Shown: positions 22,722 through 25,898 of the stretch, one piece after another | Layout of the letters: each line of letters begins with the position of its first letter | Position numbering within the stretch: the stretch's first letter is position 1 | From: DASRIA01 sp035650255 | Lineage (GTDB): Bacteria > Actinomycetota > Thermoleophilia > Solirubrobacterales > JBBDJG01 | Assembly (NCBI GenBank): GCA_035650255.1 | Contig: DASRIA010000094.1 | Span: 1 to 25,898 of the forward strand | Direction of reading: 5' to 3' | Length of the DNA stretch: 25,898 nucleotides | Translations under genes and position numbers: made by a program | Notes under the pieces: generated by a model | Told to the model about the DNA's origin: nothing | The model's database searches: none | The model's input: only the letters and a program-made list of their open reading frames with translations

Positions 22722-23044
22722 TACGGTCTCGATTGACTTATCAGTCAACCGGGTAGCAAGCACCGGGAAACCGAAAAAGGAGACCGGCCTGCCTCGGTCG
22801 GACCGCCATGGTGGCGGCCGCCGCGGGCCGGAATGAGAACCAACGACGCGGCAACGCCTTTGGGCGAGCGTCGATCGCGGGCCGGCAGTTCGCCCGCGCG
22901 GTCCCGACAGCGGCCTCGGACAGGCCGCGGGCGGGACTGGACGCAGCGTCCATCAGCACGCCGCAATGAAGGAGGTGGCTGCCGGGACGAACGCTGCGTG
23001 TGAGGGAGAGAGGCCGACCACTGACCACGACATGAGGAGGACCA
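22722..23044 (+). promoter_or_regulatory. Candidate promoter and ~310-base unassigned leader of the Rpf-like gene
   Basis: TACGGT (22722-22727) is a TAnnnT -10, with CTGACG about 19 bases upstream as a weak -35. The predicted transcript would begin with the hairpin TTGACT-TATC-AGTCAA (22733-22748). About 300 bases of GC-rich, inverted-repeat-rich sequence follow before the TTG start. Two purine-rich Shine-Dalgarno-like runs (AAAAAGGAG near 22774-22782 and AAGGAGGT near 22969-22976) have no good start codon at the right distance. The blocks of the c-di-AMP riboswitch are absent. The length and structure suggest a regulatory leader, but I cannot name its class. Confidence 0.45.
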
Positions 23045-23641
23045 TTGAGGGCCCCCCTGATTGCCGTTCTCAGCGTCGGCGTCGCAGCAGCGGTACCAGC
23101 AGTTGCGATCTCGGCGGCTACGCCGAATGACGTGAAGGCAATTGACAAGACAGTGACTACGACCACCAAGACAACGACACCCGATGCGAACGAGCTGCTG
23201 CACCAGCGCAGGCTGGCGAAGCGGTTCCTGAAGCTCCGGAAGCGGCTCAACCGCCTCGTCGCAGAGCGCGACGGACGCAAGGTCCGCAAGGTGCGCGCCC
23301 CGGTCCAGCTGCGCTGGTCCGACCGCGCCCTCGTGCGCGCGAACCGGAAGCTCGGCAAGCGCATCCGGAGCGTTCGCGCGGACCTGCGCGACAAGCGCGC
23401 CGGCCTGACGCCGGGCGTGCGCGCCACGCTGGAGCGCATCGCCGCCTGCGAGTCGCACGGCAACCCGCGCGCGATCGGCGGCGGCGGCGCCTACCGCGGC
23501 AAGTACCAGTTCTCGTTCGGGACCTGGGCAAGCGTCGGCGGCAAGGGCGACCCGGCCCGCGCCTCGGAGGCCGAGCAGGACCGGCGCGCCGCGATGCTGC
23601 TGAAGCACGGCGGCCGCGGCCACTGGCCCGTCTGCGGCTAG
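23045..23641 (+). CDS. Secreted Rpf/transglycosylase-like peptidoglycan hydrolase
   Basis: A protein of 198 residues. The start is a TTG with GAGGAGG five bases upstream; a nearby ATG is out of frame. Residues 1-25 are a signal peptide (LIAVLSVGVAAAVPAVAISAA). Residues 28-47 are Thr/Lys-rich, and 50-120 are a basic helical linker. Residues about 125-198 are a resuscitation-promoting-factor-type domain: LERIAACESHGNPRAIGGGGAYRGKYQFSFGTWASVGG, ending HWPVCG. Glu136 is the expected catalytic acid, and Cys135 and Cys197 could form the disulfide seen in Rpf proteins. It should cleave glycan strands in the wall. It is transcribed alone and ends at an intrinsic terminator. Confidence 0.92.
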   Translation: MRAPLIAVLSVGVAAAVPAVAISAATPNDVKAIDKTVTTTTKTTTPDANELLHQRRLAKRFLKLRKRLNRLVAERDGRKVRKVRAPVQLRWSDRALVRANRKLGKRIRSVRADLRDKRAGLTPGVRATLERIAACESHGNPRAIGGGGAYRGKYQFSFGTWASVGGKGDPARASEAEQDRRAAMLLKHGGRGHWPVCG

Positions 23642-23663
23642 CGCCGGAGTAGGCGCGAACGTG

Positions 23664-23697
23664 AGGGCCGTGCCTGGAGGCGCGGCCCTTTCTCGTT
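23664..23697 (+). terminator. Intrinsic terminator after the Rpf-like gene
   Basis: AGGGCCG (23664-23670) pairs with CGGCCCT (23683-23689) around a GC-rich loop, followed by a T-rich tail (TTTCTCGTT). It lies 22 bases after the stop codon and abuts the stop of the convergent hydrolase-fold gene. Confidence 0.8.
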
Positions 23698-24512
23698 CAG
23701 GACTCCTGGCCGCGGGCGCCCGCCGGATCCGTGACGCCGGTGATGTCGCTGATGTAGGAAGCCGCGATCTCGGGGCGCGACACCGCACCGTCCTCGACCA
23801 GGTGCACGTGCGCCTCGGGGAGCAACTCGGCGGTGCGGCGCGTCGTCTCCAGGAACCACGGGTTGCTGCCGTCCTCGAGGATCCACAGGCGATCGCCGAG
23901 CGACCGCGTGCGCTCCAGCGCATCGTCCTCGATCCATGAGCGCATCCGGGGCGCCGCCGCCTCCTGCGGGCACCGCTCGACGCCCGAGTTGACGCGGCTG
24001 CGGACGGACTCCTCGTCCAAGTCCGGGTTGGCGGTCGAGATCATCGTCCGCAGGGCGCCACGGTAGTCCGTGTCCATCATCGAAAGCAGCGCCTCGATCA
24101 CCGAGTCGGAAGCGGCCAGCCCCTCCCCACCCTCGATCGCCGTGCGGCTGACCGGGTTCCCGGCCACGCACACGATCGCGCGCACCAGCCCGGGCCGCTC
24201 GGCCGCCGTCCGCACGGCGCGATTGGAGCCGTCGGCCATGCTCACGACGACGGCCGGCTCATCGCAAGCCGACTCGATCAGGACGGCCAGGTCGGCGGCA
24301 TCCGTGGCGAGGTCGTAGGGGCCCTGCCGCGTGGAGAGCCCGATGCCCCGCGGGTCATAGGTGATCACGCGGTGGTGCTCCGCGAGCAGATCGATCAGCC
24401 CGCCGAACACGTCCGGGGACGAGAAGAACTGGTTCGCGATCACGACGGTCGGGCCGTCGCCGCGGGCCTCCCAGTGCAGGTCGACGCCGTCCGGGGTGCG
24501 TGCTGAAGGCAT
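23697..24512 (-). CDS. Alpha/beta-hydrolase-fold protein lacking the catalytic Ser and His
   Basis: About 271 residues from the ATG at 24512 (a TTG two codons earlier is also open). The fold is clear: TPDGVDLHWEARGDGPTVVIANQF, then HHRVITYDPRGIGLSTRQGPYDLATDAADLAVLIE, the usual strand-turn-helix of this family. At the nucleophile elbow, where GxSxG is expected, it reads VVVSMADGSNRAV, so the Ser position is Ala93 or shifted. Near the end, EDGPH of relatives is EDGAV, so the catalytic His is also missing. It is therefore probably not a hydrolase but a binding or regulatory protein. It lies 33 bases after the TPR gene on the same strand, so the two are likely co-expressed. Confidence 0.8.
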   Translation of the reverse strand: MPSARTPDGVDLHWEARGDGPTVVIANQFFSSPDVFGGLIDLLAEHHRVITYDPRGIGLSTRQGPYDLATDAADLAVLIESACDEPAVVVSMADGSNRAVRTAAERPGLVRAIVCVAGNPVSRTAIEGGEGLAASDSVIEALLSMMDTDYRGALRTMISTANPDLDEESVRSRVNSGVERCPQEAAAPRMRSWIEDDALERTRSLGDRLWILEDGSNPWFLETTRRTAELLPEAHVHLVEDGAVSRPEIAASYISDITGVTDPAGARGQES

Positions 24513-24545
24513 GCCCAAAAGTCTGGCAGAGGGCCTGAGGGCGCT

Positions 24546-25898
24546 TCAGACCACGGACTTCGCGTACTCGGCCAGGTGCGCGACGCCGAGGCGCTCGAAC
24601 TCGGCCGCCGCGCGCTCGAGCGCCTCGCGCCCGTCCCCGTTGCCGCAGTCGGCCAGCACGTGGCCCAGCAGGAGGTCCGCGATCGCGGCGTCGAGCGGGC
24701 GGCCGATGCTGTCCCACAGGTCCTTCGCCTCGCCCATCATGCGCGTGGCCTGCTCCGGGTCGCACTCCGTCGTCCCCATCGCCATCAGGGCGGCGGCGCT
24801 GCCCACCGGGTAGTGCAGGCGGTCGGCAAGGTGGCTCGCCTCCTCGGCGGTCTCGCGGCCCTGCTCCTTCTTGCCCGCGATCACGAGCGTCACGGCGCGC
24901 GCGGACATCGCCTCGATCGACTGGGCGATCAGGCCCGCGCGCTCGCACACGTCGAGGGCGCGGTCGAGCTCCGTGATGGCGCCGGTGTAGTCGCCGCTGT
25001 CGCGCAGCGCGCGCGCCAGCCAGTAGAGCGCGGCGAAGGAGACCTCGGACCAGCCCACCTGCTCAGCCAGCTCGTGCGCGCGGCGGCACCATTGCTCCGC
25101 GTCGTCCCAGCGGCCCTCGCGCCACGCCAGCACGCCGCGCAGCACGCACGGGTAGCAGAGCTTGCCGACCAGGCCCTCGCGCTCGGCCAGGTCCGCGCTC
25201 GCCTCGGCTGCCACCTCGACCTCGTCCCACGCGGCGCGGTAGGCGGCCACCTGGGCGATCGAGGACTGGAGCTCGACCTGGGCCGGCAGGTCACCGACCT
25301 GCTGCGCCAGCGCCAGCGCCTCGCCGTACGCCTGGCCGGCACCGTCGTAGTCGGCCTCCGAGACCTCGAGGTGGTGCCCGAGCGTGAGCAGCGCGCGGAT
25401 CGTCTCGCCGTCGTCGGAGTCGCGGGCGAGCTCGACGGAGCGCTCGAGGTTCTCGCGCGCCTTCGCCGTGTCGCCGATGCGGCCGAACACGCGGCCGAAG
25501 ATCCCGTGCGCGCGGCTCGCGACGCGCGTCTCCTGCAGCTTCTCCGCGAGTCGCAGCGCCTTCTCCGAAGCGTAGATCGCAAGCATGTTGTCGCCGGCGT
25601 GCATGTAGAGCGATGCGGCCTCCTCGTACAGGTGCACGAGCTCGAGGCACGGCGGGCCGTCCTTCAGCAGGTTGATGCCCTTCTGGTAGCGCTCGATCGC
25701 CAGCTTGCGCTCACCCCGGTTCCAGAGCCCCGCACCGATCTTGCGGTGCAGGTCAGCGACGCGCGTGAGGTCCTCCTGCTGGCGATGGAACTCGAGCGCC
25801 TTCTCCCACAGGTCGACCGCGTTGCCGACACGGCCCATGCGGAACGCGACGTCGGCCTGCTTCTCGAACACGCGCGCAACGGCACCCGGATCGTGCGG
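24546..25898 (-). CDS. TPR-repeat protein (partial, N-terminus beyond window)
   Basis: The frame is open from the right edge to a TAG-type end at 24546, about 450 residues; the first residues seen are PHDPGAVARVFEKQADVAFRMG. The whole stretch is a row of helical tetratricopeptide repeats, for example GNAVDLWEKALEFHRQ, RKLAIERYQKGINLL, DNMLAIYASEKALRLAEKL, TAKARENLERSVELARDS and DYTGAITELDRALDVCERAG. Such TPR ends are common in large bacterial signalling ATPases with an adenylate-cyclase-like or AAA N-terminal domain, often next to alpha/beta-hydrolase-fold genes; that is a guess here, because the N-terminus is missing. A GTG at 25871 is inside the repeats and is not the true start. Confidence 0.85.
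   Translation of the reverse strand, partial: PHDPGAVARVFEKQADVAFRMGRVGNAVDLWEKALEFHRQQEDLTRVADLHRKIGAGLWNRGERKLAIERYQKGINLLKDGPPCLELVHLYEEAASLYMHAGDNMLAIYASEKALRLAEKLQETRVASRAHGIFGRVFGRIGDTAKARENLERSVELARDSDDGETIRALLTLGHHLEVSEADYDGAGQAYGEALALAQQVGDLPAQVELQSSIAQVAAYRAAWDEVEVAAEASADLAEREGLVGKLCYPCVLRGVLAWREGRWDDAEQWCRRAHELAEQVGWSEVSFAALYWLARALRDSGDYTGAITELDRALDVCERAGLIAQSIEAMSARAVTLVIAGKKEQGRETAEEASHLADRLHYPVGSAAALMAMGTTECDPEQATRMMGEAKDLWDSIGRPLDAAIADLLLGHVLADCGNGDGREALERAAAEFERLGVAHLAEYAKSVV

Noticed and set aside
22808..22969. A 53-codon plus frame inside the leader of the Rpf-like gene
   Set aside because: It has no ribosome binding site at a workable distance and no recognisable features. 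A leader peptide cannot be excluded but is not supported.
22734..23044. A second c-di-AMP riboswitch before the Rpf-like gene
   Set aside because: The essential blocks CGAGCCCG and CAGCTAACC are absent; only GGGAAACC-like fragments occur.

Overview
The window is GC-rich chromosomal DNA with dense, mostly minus-strand coding. The housekeeping order (thrS, infC, rpmI, rplT, a TrmH-type methyltransferase, pheS, pheT, argC, argJ, argB, argD, argG), the many GTG/TTG starts and the probable leaderless genes point to a high-GC actinomycete. My best guess is a deep-branching lineage such as Thermoleophilia/Solirubrobacterales; this is inferred from gene order and style, not from a search.

Left part (1-7004). 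A secreted coiled-coil cell-wall protein runs off the left edge (minus) behind a very clear c-di-AMP (ydaO/yuaA) riboswitch. Divergent from it is a fold-type III PLP enzyme. Then come a two-gene minus unit (GlxA-type regulator plus DJ-1/PfpI enzyme), an orphan O-carbamoyltransferase (plus), and a convergent FAD-linked sugar-lactone/alditol oxidase.

Centre (7074-17850, all minus). rpmI-rplT end at a strong intrinsic terminator. A TrmH-family methyltransferase follows, then pheS-pheT-argC-argJ-argB-argD-argG and a 50-residue membrane miniprotein. From pheT to argG every junction overlaps by 4-8 bases. The arginine genes cover N-acetylglutamate to N-acetylornithine, ornithine recycling by ArgJ and argininosuccinate synthesis. 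argF, argR and argH are not present here.

Right part (17851-25898). An RTX-repeat secreted protein (plus) and a GNAT acetyltransferase (minus) sit between infC and rpmI, splitting the usual infC-rpmI-rplT cluster. infC has a promoter overlapping the thrS stop, a foldable leader and an intrinsic terminator just before the start, which looks like an attenuator. thrS looks leaderless. A second Rpf/transglycosylase-like protein (plus) has a roughly 310-base leader that I cannot assign to a known class. The window ends with an alpha/beta-hydrolase-fold protein lacking its catalytic Ser and His, and the C-terminal part of a TPR protein running off the right edge.

Two dispersed repeat families are visible: a palindrome at 1037-1077 and 18993-19035, and a roughly 53-base element at 16432-16484 and 17899-17951. 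The main leads are the infC attenuator, the c-di-AMP riboswitch with a built-in anti-Shine-Dalgarno loop, the unassigned Rpf leader, and the palindromic repeat. I saw no mobile element, CRISPR array, rRNA or tRNA.
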